In this document: positions 1 to 7,714 of the stretch, piece by piece | Numbering within the stretch: position 1 is the stretch's first letter | How the letters are laid out: each line of letters begins with the position of its first letter | Source of the DNA: Arthrobacter alpinus | Lineage (GTDB): Bacteria > Actinomycetota > Actinomycetes > Actinomycetales > Micrococcaceae | NCBI RefSeq assembly: GCF_001294625.1 | Contig: NZ_CP012677.1 | Coordinates: forward strand, 3,410,001-3,474,000 | Length of the DNA stretch: 64,000 nt | Reading direction: 5' to 3' | The notes under the pieces: generated by a model | The model's database searches: none | Told to the model about the DNA's origin: nothing | The model's input: the letters and a program-made list of their open reading frames with translations, nothing else | Program-made: the position numbers and the translations under genes

Positions 1-885
1 GCCAAGGCCTACGAGCTAGCCGAGGCCGGGCGTGACGCCAAGGGCCAGCACGTAGCCAACTTGCTAGCTTTCCAGCCGGATGAGAAAATCGCCCAAGTCA
101 TGGATCTCAAGGACTACCAGCAGTCTCCGTTCTTGATTTTGGCAACTAAAAACGGGTTGGTGAAGAAAACCCGGCTGGAGGACTATGACACCAACCGCTC
201 CGCCGGTGTTATCGCCATCAATCTACGCGACGGGGACGAGTTGGTCTCCGCGCAGCTCGTTTCCGAAACTGATGATCTGTTGCTTGTCTCCCGTAAGGGC
301 CAGTCAATCCGGTTCACCGCAACAAATGAGGCGTTGCGACCCATGGGCCGGGCCACCTCAGGTGTTACGGGTATGAAGTTCCGTGACTATGACGAATTGT
401 TGTCGGCCAACGTGGTGACCGAGGATTCCTTTGTCTTCATTGTGACCGAGGGTGGCTACGCCAAGCGCACAGCGGTAGATGAATACCGCTTGCAGGGCCG
501 GGGTGGCTTGGGAATCAAGGTCGCCAAGCTTGTAGAAGACAGAGGTGACCTGGTTGGAGCCTTGATCGTGCAAGAAGACGATGAGGTTCTGGTGGTCATG
601 AGCGGTGGCAAGATCGTGCGCTCCGACGTCTCCGAGGTTCCCGCAAAGGGCCGCGATACGATGGGCGTCATCTTTGCCAAGCCGGACAAAAATGACCGCA
701 TTATCGAGGTGGCACGCAACAGTGAACGCGGACTCGAACAAGACGACGAACTGGGCGAGGATGACGAATCGCTAGCTGCTGCCGAAGGCACTGAATCAAT
801 TGCCGACAGCAACCCCGAAGCGAACGTTCAGCTTGATGAAGTACCGTTAAGCGACCCTGACGCAACAAATGGAGGTACCGATTGA
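1..885 (+). CDS. gyrA: DNA gyrase subunit A, C-terminal part (5' end outside window)
   Basis: The reading frame is open from base 1 and ends with TGA at 883-885, giving 294 codons of the GyrA C-terminal DNA-wrapping domain. Repeated blades of the beta-pinwheel are visible (for example [50 protein letters not shown]). A GyrA-box variant, QGRGGLG, replaces the textbook QRRGGKG. The tail of about 50 residues is acidic and low complexity, as in other actinobacteria. GyrA is the breakage-reunion subunit of the type II topoisomerase that introduces negative supercoils; the catalytic tyrosine lies upstream of the window. The next gene starts inside the stop codon, so the two are probably translationally coupled. 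gyrB should lie just upstream. Confidence 0.97.
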   Translation, partial: AKAYELAEAGRDAKGQHVANLLAFQPDEKIAQVMDLKDYQQSPFLILATKNGLVKKTRLEDYDTNRSAGVIAINLRDGDELVSAQLVSETDDLLLVSRKGQSIRFTATNEALRPMGRATSGVTGMKFRDYDELLSANVVTEDSFVFIVTEGGYAKRTAVDEYRLQGRGGLGIKVAKLVEDRGDLVGALIVQEDDEVLVVMSGGKIVRSDVSEVPAKGRDTMGVIFAKPDKNDRIIEVARNSERGLEQDDELGEDDESLAAAEGTESIADSNPEANVQLDEVPLSDPDATNGGTD

Positions 886-1454
886 GCACGAATAACCCAA
901 ATCAGCGGCCGGGTACCGCCCCTAGGGTAAGTGCCCCGGCCCGTCCACCACAGCGCCCAGGTGCCGCCCCAAGTTCACCGGCGGCCGCTGCGGCCAAGCG
1001 TCCTGCCCAGGGCCAGTCTGCGCCTGCTGCGGCCAAGCGTCCGGTTCCAACGCGTCCACCCTTGGTCAAGCCGGCACCTAAGGCCAAGGCCCGCCGGGCA
1101 CGCCTATTGGTGAGCAAAGTTGAACCGTGGTCAGTGCTTAAGATGGCCTTCCTGCTCTCGGTCGCTTTGGGCATCATCACAGTGGTTGCCTCCATCGTGT
1201 TGTGGTCAGTGCTGGATGTCATTGGACTGTTCGACAAGGTCAACTCGCTCATGACGGATATCCAAGGTTCTGAAGGCGGTGCGGCCTTTGACATCATGAG
1301 CTTTGCCTCGCTGGGCCAGGTGGCGTCTTACGCAACGATCATCGCCGTCGTCAATGTTGTGCTTTTGACCACATTGTCAATGCTGTCGGCGGTGCTCTAC
1401 AACATCTCGGCCACCTTGGTTGGTGGCATCGGTGTGACACTTACCGACGATTAG
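882..1454 (+). CDS. DUF3566 domain membrane protein
   Basis: A 190-residue protein starting with TTG, whose last two bases are the first two of the gyrA TGA. A GGAGGT ribosome site lies about 5 bases upstream, which fixes this unusual start. Residues 1-75 are Pro/Ala/Lys-rich and probably disordered and cytoplasmic. Residues 85-185 hold two hydrophobic segments (around [16 protein letters not shown] and [18 protein letters not shown]) and match the DUF3566 family. In actinobacteria this family commonly sits directly after gyrA. Its function is unknown; a link to the cell envelope or division is only suggested by conservation of context. Confidence 0.9.
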   Translation: MSTNNPNQRPGTAPRVSAPARPPQRPGAAPSSPAAAAAKRPAQGQSAPAAAKRPVPTRPPLVKPAPKAKARRARLLVSKVEPWSVLKMAFLLSVALGIITVVASIVLWSVLDVIGLFDKVNSLMTDIQGSEGGAAFDIMSFASLGQVASYATIIAVVNVVLLTTLSMLSAVLYNISATLVGGIGVTLTDD

Positions 1455-1567
1455 AGACGGCCAAAATTCCGCGAATCGGCGGGTTCAATCATTGACTGGA
1501 CCCGCCGATTTGTGACTTTGGGAAGGTGTGAGGTAAAGTTTTGTCTCGGCCCGGTGAGGGTTGATGA

Positions 1568-1641
1568 GGGCGCATAGCTCAGGCGGTTAGAGCGCTTCGC
1601 TGATAACGAAGAGGTCCCAGGTTCAAGTCCTGGTGCGCCCA
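1568..1641 (+). tRNA. tRNA-Ile (anticodon GAT)
   Basis: A 74-nt cloverleaf. Acceptor GGGCGCA pairs with TGCGCCC, the anticodon stem CTTCG/CGAAG encloses CTGATAA (anticodon GAT), and the T arm is CCAGGTTCAAGTCCTGG. The discriminator is A and CCA is not encoded. It lies after gyrA and DUF3566, the usual actinobacterial position. Confidence 0.97.
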
Positions 1642-1678
1642 CGGAACCAGAAGGTTCTTATCGAAGGTAAGGTGTGCA

Positions 1679-1798
1679 GTGAAGAAGTTGTTGATCTTGA
1701 TCGCAGCTCTGAGTGCAGGAATCTTTGTAAATAAGAAGCTTCAGGAATCCAAACTTGCGAAGGCAAGCTGGAGCAAGGCGACAGATACTGTCAAATAG
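1679..1798 (+). CDS. DLW-39 family peptide
   Basis: A 39-residue ORF with a GTG start, too short for most ORF callers, between tRNA-Ile and tRNA-Ala. It begins MKKLLILIAALSAGIF, a short hydrophobic segment, and ends KASWSKATDTVK. Length (exactly 39 aa), hydrophobic N-terminus, central charged segment and the W..ATD.V tail match the actinobacterial DLW-39 family, which sits in this tRNA neighbourhood. A purine-rich AAGGTAAGGTG precedes the start. The role is unknown; it is probably membrane-associated. Confidence 0.8.
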   Translation: MKKLLILIAALSAGIFVNKKLQESKLAKASWSKATDTVK

Positions 1799-1823
1799 CT
1801 TCGGAATTACTGAACCACCCTAT

Positions 1824-1899
1824 GGGGGCATGGCGCAATTGGTAGCGCACCTGCTTTGCAAGCAGGGGGTTCGGGGTTCGAGTCCCCGTGCCTCCACCA
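1824..1899 (+). tRNA. tRNA-Ala (anticodon TGC)
   Basis: Acceptor GGGGGCA pairs with TGCCTCC (one G-T pair). The anticodon stem CCTGC/GCAGG encloses TTTGCAA (anticodon TGC), and the T arm is CGGGGTTCGAGTCCCCG. CCA is encoded at 1897-1899. Confidence 0.97.
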
Positions 1900-1906
1900 T
1901 AGGAAT

Positions 1907-1931
1907 CACCCCAGTCCCTTGGACTGGGGTG
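1907..1931 (+). terminator. Rho-independent terminator after tRNA-Ala
   Basis: A perfect 11-bp stem, CACCCCAGTCC/GGACTGGGGTG, with a 3-nt loop, followed by AAGTTCTTT. It ends the tRNA transcript before the EamA gene. Confidence 0.8.
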
Positions 1932-1997
1932 AAGTTCTTTAAGTGAGTTCCCGCGCATAGTTCCTTCGAACACGGCGCCGTCACCTAATGTTGAACG

Positions 1998-2900
1998 GTG
2001 ATAGTGATCCTGGCCGTAATAGGCATCCTAGGTGTTTCAGCGTCCGGGCCCATCATGGCCGCGACGGCCGCATCCGCACTGACCATCGCTTTTTGGCGCA
2101 ACGCCATCGGTGCCTCGGTCATGGGAACGCATGTTTTGATCTCCAACAGGGCGGCCCTGAAAAATCTGACCCGCACCGAACTGAAGTTCTCAGCCATCGC
2201 GGCGGCAGCGCTGGCTCTGCACTTCGCATGTTTCGTCACTTCCTTGAAGCTGACGAGCGTTGCTGCCGCCACCGCCCTGGTTTGTCTTCAGGCAGCTTGG
2301 ATAGCACTTTTCCAGTGGGTCCGTGGCCGGCGCCCACACAGGAGCATCATGTTGGGCCTTGCTGTCGCGCTGACCGGCGTCGTCGTCATAACAGGCTTTG
2401 ACATGGGGGTGTCCCCGGAAGCGCTACTGGGTGACGCACTGGCCTTGGCCGGAGGCGCCCTTGCGGCCGTCTACACCCTGGCTGGCTCTAAGGCCCGCAA
2501 GAGCATGTCAACAACCTTGTACTCAAGCATTTGCTACGGCATCGCCTCAGTCATCCTGCTCGCCATGTGTCTGTTCTTTGACCAACAACTGCTCAACCTA
2601 CCGACTGAGGCGTGGTGGGGGATTCTGGGTGTCACCGTCGCGGCCCAAATTTTTGGACACACCATCTTCAATTATTTGCTCGCCACCATCTCGCCCCTGG
2701 TGGTTTCCATGATGATCTTGCTCGAAATCCCTGGAGCCGCAGTACTTGCCGCGATCTTCTTGCGCGAGCAACTGCCCGCAGGCACCTATAGTGGGCTGGC
2801 CCTGATCATTGCCGGGCTCGCCGTTGTGGTGCTGCACCAGGGCCGGGGCGGATTCAGGCCGGTAAAATCCGGGGACCAGCCCCACCTACCAGCCCAATAG
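1998..2900 (+). CDS. EamA/DMT family transporter
   Basis: A 300-residue integral membrane protein with a GTG start. The hydrophobic pattern gives about ten membrane helices in two homologous halves, typical of the EamA (drug/metabolite transporter) fold. Landmarks include FWRNAIGA near the N-terminal repeat and the second-repeat phrase IFGHTIFNYLLATISPLVVSM. The family exports small metabolites or amino acids; the substrate cannot be read from sequence. The ribosome site is weak and the next in-frame GTG at codon 3 is also possible. It converges on the following minus-strand gene with a shared terminator. Confidence 0.85.
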   Translation: MIVILAVIGILGVSASGPIMAATAASALTIAFWRNAIGASVMGTHVLISNRAALKNLTRTELKFSAIAAAALALHFACFVTSLKLTSVAAATALVCLQAAWIALFQWVRGRRPHRSIMLGLAVALTGVVVITGFDMGVSPEALLGDALALAGGALAAVYTLAGSKARKSMSTTLYSSICYGIASVILLAMCLFFDQQLLNLPTEAWWGILGVTVAAQIFGHTIFNYLLATISPLVVSMMILLEIPGAAVLAAIFLREQLPAGTYSGLALIIAGLAVVVLHQGRGGFRPVKSGDQPHLPAQ

Positions 2901-2989
2901 TCCGACGGCACCATTTTCGCTCGCGCGATTTAGCGGGAACCTGGCCCACGTGCGCCAGCCCAACGGCTACCCAAGCCGCCACTAACGGT

Positions 2990-3023
2990 TGTGGGGCCCG
3001 GATCCACTGATCCGGGCCCCACA
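2990..3023. terminator. Bidirectional terminator between convergent genes
   Basis: A 15-bp perfect GC-rich inverted repeat, TGTGGGGCCCGGATC / GATCCGGGCCCCACA, with a 4-nt loop. It lies between the EamA stop (2900) and the stop of the minus-strand gene (3052). Confidence 0.8.
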
Positions 3024-3051
3024 GTTGCTTCCCTGGCCTATGGCCCAACGG

Positions 3052-4050
3052 TTACTTGTTGGGGGCCTTCGGCTTGGGCTTGGCATCAGAGGCTGCATCG
3101 GCCACAGCGTCTTGAACAATGTTCTTGGCATCGCTGACGGTGTCCTTCACGGCGTCCGCGGCAGCGCCGACAGCATTAACGACTTCCTCCTGCACATGCT
3201 TGGCAGTGTCCTTCGCCGATGCGGCAACTTCCTCCACCTTGACTTTCGCAGTGTCAGCAAGGTCGTCGGCATCCTGTGCGACGGCGTCGTCCGCGGGAAC
3301 CGGGGCAGGAACCGTAGGCGCGTTGGCAGCAGCCGGGGACGGTGCCACGGGAGCGGGTGTCTTCCACGGATCCGCAACCGGCTTGGAGGCCCTCCAGACA
3401 GCAACGCCAGCTGCAGATGCCGCAACAATGACACCAACCACAATCCAGCCCTTGCCGCCCTTCTTTTGGCTGCGTTTGAGTTCCGTCGCAGCCTTCTTGG
3501 CAGCGTCAGCGGCGGCCTTCCGAGCCTTGGCGACAGCTTTTTTGTTGCCCGTCACCTTGGTCACGACGACGTCGACGTGGTCAGCGGTTCGTGAGTTCTC
3601 CAGCGCGCTTCCAACGGCCTGGGCAGCGTCACCGAGCTTGGCGGAGAGAAGCGGTATGTACTCGCCCACCACCTTGTCTTTAGCATGCGTGATGGCGGGG
3701 CCAGCCTTGTCCAAGGCGTCCTGCACGTGCGGGGTGGTCTCGTCAAAGGCATCGGAGATCTTCGGAGCCAACTTTTCCAAGCCTTCCTGAATCTTCGGCG
3801 TGACGGCAGCAACGCCGTCGGCCGTGAATTGCGCTGCCTTGCGAATACTGTCCTGAACCACCGGAGAAGCGCTTTCAAAGCCCTTTTCAATCCGTGGTGC
3901 AACCCAGTCCCAGGCAGCCTCCACCCGGGGTGTTGTCCACTCCATGGCACTTTCTACACGGGGGCTTGCCCACTCAAGAGCGTTGTCAACTCCCGAGCTC
4001 AGGGACTCTTCCAGACCTTGGGTAAAGCGGTCTACTTTCTTCACGTTCAT
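3052..4050 (-). CDS. Repeat-rich single-pass membrane protein, function unknown
   Basis: A 332-residue protein of unrecognised function. Residues 20-65 hold imperfect 13-residue repeats of the type ALEWASPRVESAM, EWTTPRVEAAWDW and VAPRIEKGFESAS, followed by amphipathic helical repeats up to about 150 (TPKIQEGLEKLAPKI, TPHVQDALDKAGPAI). Residues 160-195 are Lys/Ala-rich, and one membrane helix lies near 200-220 (GWIVVGVIVAASAAGVAVW). A Pro/Ala linker follows, then a C-terminal amphipathic stretch like LEA or apolipoprotein repeats (AKDTAKHVQEEV, ADAVKDTVSDAKN). GGAGG touches the ATG directly but is 6 nt from a GTG at codon 3 (4044), so GTG may be the true start. A surface-coating or stress role would be speculation. 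Confidence 0.75.
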   Translation of the reverse strand: MNVKKVDRFTQGLEESLSSGVDNALEWASPRVESAMEWTTPRVEAAWDWVAPRIEKGFESASPVVQDSIRKAAQFTADGVAAVTPKIQEGLEKLAPKISDAFDETTPHVQDALDKAGPAITHAKDKVVGEYIPLLSAKLGDAAQAVGSALENSRTADHVDVVVTKVTGNKKAVAKARKAAADAAKKAATELKRSQKKGGKGWIVVGVIVAASAAGVAVWRASKPVADPWKTPAPVAPSPAAANAPTVPAPVPADDAVAQDADDLADTAKVKVEEVAASAKDTAKHVQEEVVNAVGAAADAVKDTVSDAKNIVQDAVADAASDAKPKPKAPNK

Positions 4051-4184
4051 CCTCCAAGTATTGGCGACTTCCTTGCTCAGCCTACGTCCTTAGCTTAGGA
4101 CACTGCCATCATTGCCAGTTCGCCCGGCGCGGAATCTTAGTACTCGTCCAGAAATTTTCCAGTTAGGCGTGGCAGAATAACGCC

Positions 4185-4727
4185 ATGACTGCTATCCCAA
4201 CCGCAAAAGCAACTATCAACACAAGCCTTGGCGACATTGAGGTTAACCTCTTCGGTAACCATGCGCCCAAGACCGTAGCCAACTTCGTTGGTCTTGCCAC
4301 CGGTGAGATCGAGTGGACCAACCCGGCCACAGGTGAGAAGACCAGCGCCCCCTTGTACAACGGCACCATCTTCCACCGCATCATCAAAGACTTCATGATC
4401 CAGGGTGGAGATCCCCTAGGCCGTGGAACTGGCGGCCCGGGCTTCCAATTCGACGATGAAATCAGCCCCGACCTGAACTTCAACGATCCCTATAAGTTCG
4501 CCATGGCCAACGCTGGCCTCCAGGGCGGGCGCGGCACCAACGGCTCACAGTTCTTCATCACGACGGTGAACACCAGCTGGCTCCAGGGCAAGCACACCAT
4601 CTTCGGCGACGTGACGAACGCAGATTCCAAGGCAGTGGTTGAAGCCATCCAGGCCGTTTCAACGGGCCCCGGCGACAAGCCACGTGAAGACGTTGTCATC
4701 AACTCCATCACGGTGGAGCAGCTCTAA
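4185..4727 (+). CDS. ppiA: Cyclophilin-type peptidyl-prolyl cis-trans isomerase
   Basis: A 180-residue single-domain cyclophilin that catalyses cis-trans isomerisation of prolyl peptide bonds. The diagnostic active-site runs are all present: FHRIIKDFMIQGGD (catalytic Arg, Phe, Gln), GTNGSQFFITT, and WLQGKHTIFGDV (Trp and His of the binding pocket). There is no signal peptide, so it is cytoplasmic. The position between gyrA and the rhomboid gene is conserved in Arthrobacter and relatives. Confidence 0.95.
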   Translation: MTAIPTAKATINTSLGDIEVNLFGNHAPKTVANFVGLATGEIEWTNPATGEKTSAPLYNGTIFHRIIKDFMIQGGDPLGRGTGGPGFQFDDEISPDLNFNDPYKFAMANAGLQGGRGTNGSQFFITTVNTSWLQGKHTIFGDVTNADSKAVVEAIQAVSTGPGDKPREDVVINSITVEQL

Positions 4728-4757
4728 ATCTCCGTTTGAGACGGGCTCGGCCAACGG

Positions 4758-4806
4758 GGTCTCGACAGGTTCGGCCAACACTGGCCGGGCTCGTCGAGAC
4801 CTTTTT
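4758..4806 (+). terminator. Terminator after cyclophilin gene
   Basis: An outer 9-bp stem, GGTCTCGAC (4758-4766) / GTCGAGACC (4793-4801), encloses a smaller GGCC-rich inverted repeat and is followed by TTTTTC. Confidence 0.7.
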
Positions 4807-4829
4807 CAATCACCCATAGGATTTATTCG

Positions 4830-5699
4830 ATGAGTTCTGAGTTCCCCAGTGACAATGCCTCCGTCGGCGCGCCCGTTTGCCCCCGCCACCCAGACAGGGT
4901 CTCCTATGTGAGCTGTCAGCGTTGCGGCCGGCCAGCGTGCCCTGAGTGCCAGCGCAGCGCGGCTGTTGGAATTCAGTGCGTGGATTGTGTCAGGGAATCA
5001 GCCAGGGCCACACCGTCACGGCGAACCATTTTTGGCGGAGTTTTCCGGGCAGGCCGCCCAATGGTTACCATCACCATGATGGCCATCTGTGTTGCGATGT
5101 TTGTCCTGGATTGGGTAATTCCCAAAGACTTTATCTTTCAAACATTTGCCTATGCTCCGTTCTTGACCGAGTCGGAGCCGTGGCGCATGATCACCTCCGC
5201 ATTCTTGCATTCAACTGACATCTTGCATATCGCGTTCAACATGTACGCACTTTGGATTTTGGGCAATGCACTTGAGCCAGCCTTTGGCAGGCTCCGGTTT
5301 ACGGCCATCTACCTCATCAGCGCCCTTGCCGGTTCCGTAGGTGTGCTCCTGCTGTCGCCGATAGACACCCCCGTAGTGGGAGCTTCTGGCGCAGTCTTCG
5401 GGCTGTTTGGGGCATTGTTCGTTGTACAGAAGAAGCGTGGCGGCGATGTCCGTCAAATTGTTGTGCTGCTACTGATCAATGCAGCGCTGGGCTTCATCAT
5501 CCCCAATATTTCATGGCAGGCACACCTTGGCGGCCTGATTGGTGGTGCCCTGTGTGCAGTTGTCATCGCCTTTGTGCCCCCGTCCCTCAAGGACAAACGC
5601 AACCTTGTCCAATGGGGTGGGATGGGCGCCGTCGTGCTGCTTCTTGTGGGCCTGACTATCTACAAGGTCTCCACGTTCCCCACGTTTATCATCGGCTGA
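4830..5699 (+). CDS. Rhomboid family intramembrane serine protease with N-terminal zinc-binding motif
   Basis: A 289-residue protein. Residues 12-50 form a Cys/His-rich B-box-like zinc motif (CPRHPD, CQRCGRPACPEC, CVDC). After a basic linker come six hydrophobic segments of the rhomboid domain. The catalytic Ser is in VVGASGAVFGLFG (GxSG) and the catalytic His in WQAHLGGLIGG; the conserved HxxxNM run appears as HIAFNMYAL. Rhomboids cleave transmembrane substrates within the membrane, but the substrate here is unknown. The next conserved neighbour in this gene order is crgA, which lies at 19.7 kb, so about 14 kb of accessory DNA separates them. Confidence 0.93.
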   Translation: MSSEFPSDNASVGAPVCPRHPDRVSYVSCQRCGRPACPECQRSAAVGIQCVDCVRESARATPSRRTIFGGVFRAGRPMVTITMMAICVAMFVLDWVIPKDFIFQTFAYAPFLTESEPWRMITSAFLHSTDILHIAFNMYALWILGNALEPAFGRLRFTAIYLISALAGSVGVLLLSPIDTPVVGASGAVFGLFGALFVVQKKRGGDVRQIVVLLLINAALGFIIPNISWQAHLGGLIGGALCAVVIAFVPPSLKDKRNLVQWGGMGAVVLLLVGLTIYKVSTFPTFIIG

Positions 5700-5714
5700 G
5701 ACCCGGTCCAGACG

Positions 5715-6266
5715 CTATGGCTTGATTTTCAGGTAGTCGCCGGCATAGTGGACCAAGGGTGACAGACCCGGGTGCCAGAGAACCTCTGTGCCCATGCTGA
5801 GGACCCTTCCCACAACGATCAAGTGTGTGGCTTCTTCGTGGACGCTGGTGGATTCCAGCTCAAAATAGGCCAGCCCACCATCCATCACGGCACTGTCCGT
5901 CACTGGCCCGCGCCGAAAAGGTATTTGGCTCAGTAGACCCTCCACAGGTGTGCCAGGACTTGCCAACCAGTCAGCCGTCCGTCGTTGGTCTGCGCTCAAA
6001 AGCGTCAGAGCCCACTTACCGGCACCCACCACTGCCTGGGCGATCCTGGATTCCGCATAGAGGCTGACCAAGAGTGTCGGAGGGTCATAGGACACTGAAA
6101 GAAACGCGCTCACAGTGGCGGCGTAGTCCCGGCCCTTCCACACAGTAGTGACGATCCCCACGCCTGCGGCCTGCTCGGCACTGAACCTGCGGTATTCATC
6201 GATGTCGTCCTGAGTCGGTGCCTGTGGGGAAAGTACGTGTGCTTGGAGGGTTTCGCTGGATTCCAT
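5715..6266 (-). CDS. Flavin reductase-like domain protein (FMN-binding split barrel)
   Basis: A 183-residue protein, taking the ATG at 6266 (protein starting MESSETLQAH). A longer frame reaches 6335, but its extra 23 residues look non-coding and would run into the DnaA-box cluster. Features of the family include VGIVTTVWKGRDYAATVSAF near residue 35, FLSVSYDPPTLLVSL, and a C-terminal Leu-rich HYAGDYLKI. The family uses NAD(P)H to reduce flavin, often for a partner monooxygenase; no partner gene is present here. Its coding end faces the end of the rhomboid gene, 15 bp apart. It is the last gene before the transposon island. Confidence 0.85.
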   Translation of the reverse strand: MESSETLQAHVLSPQAPTQDDIDEYRRFSAEQAAGVGIVTTVWKGRDYAATVSAFLSVSYDPPTLLVSLYAESRIAQAVVGAGKWALTLLSADQRRTADWLASPGTPVEGLLSQIPFRRGPVTDSAVMDGGLAYFELESTSVHEEATHLIVVGRVLSMGTEVLWHPGLSPLVHYAGDYLKIKP

Positions 6267-6292
6267 GCCTTCATCGTCGCACGTTCGTACGG

Positions 6293-6636
6293 TTGTCCAC
6301 AGGACTATCCACATCTGGGCATAACTTACAGGCATGTAGTTCTAGTAGTTTCAAATTCGTCGTACATCCAGTTGTCCACAAAGATATACACACTGGGTAT
6401 AAGTTACACACATGTAATTCCACAGCTGTGGATTACTTTGAGCCGGTAAATTTGTATCGCCCACGCCGGGAATCACCAAAAGTTGTCCACTACTGTGGAT
6501 AACTTTGTGAACAACTAGCTGAAGTGCCACTTTCGAAGACCGCCTGTGGATAGTTCGAATAAGTTGTCAACGGGCGTGGATAAGTTCGACACAGCTTGTG
6601 GAAAGATACCCACACTGTGGACAACTTTGGGGATAA
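6293..6636. promoter_or_regulatory. Cluster of DnaA boxes
   Basis: At least eleven close matches to the high-GC DnaA box (TTGTCCACA or TTATCCACA) occur in 344 bp on both strands. TTGTCCACA is at 6293 and 6372, CTATCCACA at 6305, TTGTCCACT at 6483. In the opposite sense there are TGTGGATTA at 6427, TGTGGATAA at 6494, TGTGGATAG at 6545, CGTGGATAA at 6575, TGTGGAAAG at 6597, TGTGGACAA at 6616 and TGGGGATAA at 6628. This density is that of an origin, yet the canonical origin should lie upstream of gyrA. It may be a secondary or titration cluster. No ORF is supported between 6267 and 6663. Confidence 0.8.
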
Positions 6637-6663
6637 CGTGTGAACAAAGGTCTTCCAGGGTCC

Positions 6664-7059
6664 TGTAGGATCCCAAGCTATTTGACACTTAACCCAATTT
6701 CGTGACACCTGCGTGTCACTTGCTCCAATTTGGTGACACCGGGCAGATACTTGTGCCATGGCCGGTATCGCGGGTCACGACGTTCAGATTCAGTACCTCT
6801 CTTTCGACAGAGGCACGGTCAGAGTGCGGCTCGATGACGTTGATGCAGATGCTGTCATTCATGTAGGATCCCAAGCTATTTGACACTTAACCCAATTTCG
6901 TGACACCTGCGTGTCACTTGCTCCAATTTGGTGACACCGGGCAGATACTTGTGCCATGGCCGGTATCGCGGGTCACGACGTTCAGATTCAGTACCTCTCT
7001 TTCGACAGAGGCACGGTCAGAGTGCGGCTCGATGACGTTGATGCAGATGCTGTCATTCA
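6664..7059 (+). repeat. 198-bp tandem duplication of the transposon left end
   Basis: Bases 6664-6861 are repeated without any difference I can see at 6862-7059. Each unit starts at TGTAGGATCC, carries both TnsB-site-like repeats, and includes the first 104 bases of tnsA. In the first copy the tnsA frame runs into the second terminus and stops soon after (ATTTGA), so that copy is a dead fragment. Confidence 0.95.
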
Positions 7060-7714
7060 CGGGCTTCCCGTTAGAAAACCTCCCACTTATAAGGGCCAGA
7101 GGAATTATCCTGGCTTGTTTTGGTCGGCAACGACTGGTTCCTTTTTGATCTACGAAAGCCTGCTTGAGCTCGACTATCTGTGGTTGGCAGACTTCGATAC
7201 ACAGGTTGACTGGATGGCCACGCAACCGTTCGAGCTATCAGGGCACTTTGGCGGTCGGGATCATCGTCATGTTCCTGACGTCATGCTCCGTTCGAAGCGT
7301 GGGCGAATTCGCATCATCGATGTGAAGCCACAATCTCGTCTGGAAGATCCTGAAACTGTGGCCGTTTTTGGCTGGACCGGGGATGTCTGTGCGAGGCGTG
7401 GTTGGGACTACGAAGTGTGGTCGGGAGCGTCGGAGACCGTGCTCAGGAACATCAAGCTTTTGGCCTGTGGGCGACTTTCGATGCAGCTTGATCGACGGAC
7501 AGCGCAGCAGGTGATCGAAGCATGTCCGGATCGGCTGGCTTTTGGTGCGGTCGTCAAGGTGGCGTGCACGTCGCAGGTTGGCGAGCTGGACGTGCGGCCG
7601 GTCATTCTTCATCTGCTGTGGCGGGGCATACTCACCGTTGATATGGAATCACCCATTACCGACGGATCACTCCTGAGCTTCAACGAAGGAGCACTCAGTG
7701 AGCTCAACCTTTGA
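6956..7714 (+). CDS. tnsA: TnsA-like transposon endonuclease
   Basis: A 252-residue protein resembling Tn7 TnsA, the PD-(D/E)xK nuclease that cuts the 5' ends of the transposon so that it leaves by cut-and-paste. Candidate catalytic residues are Glu67 (IYESLLELDYL), Asp108 (HVPDVML) and Lys124 (IIDVKP). The C-terminal 80 residues resemble the part of TnsA that contacts TnsC. The start is ATG at 6956, 94 bp inside the second terminus copy. The 3' end overlaps the tnsB start by 17 bp, so the four genes form one operon. An N-terminal fragment of the same gene lies at 6758-6861. Confidence 0.85.
   Translation: MAGIAGHDVQIQYLSFDRGTVRVRLDDVDADAVIHGLPVRKPPTYKGQRNYPGLFWSATTGSFLIYESLLELDYLWLADFDTQVDWMATQPFELSGHFGGRDHRHVPDVMLRSKRGRIRIIDVKPQSRLEDPETVAVFGWTGDVCARRGWDYEVWSGASETVLRNIKLLACGRLSMQLDRRTAQQVIEACPDRLAFGAVVKVACTSQVGELDVRPVILHLLWRGILTVDMESPITDGSLLSFNEGALSELNL

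Noticed and set aside
3119..3790. Long plus-strand ORF opposite the repeat-rich membrane protein
   Set aside because: It is the mirror frame of a high-GC Ala-rich gene; the minus strand has the ribosome site, repeats and membrane helix.
6293..6636. Calling the DnaA-box cluster the chromosomal oriC
   Set aside because: gyrA at the window edge implies the usual dnaA-dnaN origin lies just upstream, outside the window. I report a cluster, not the origin.
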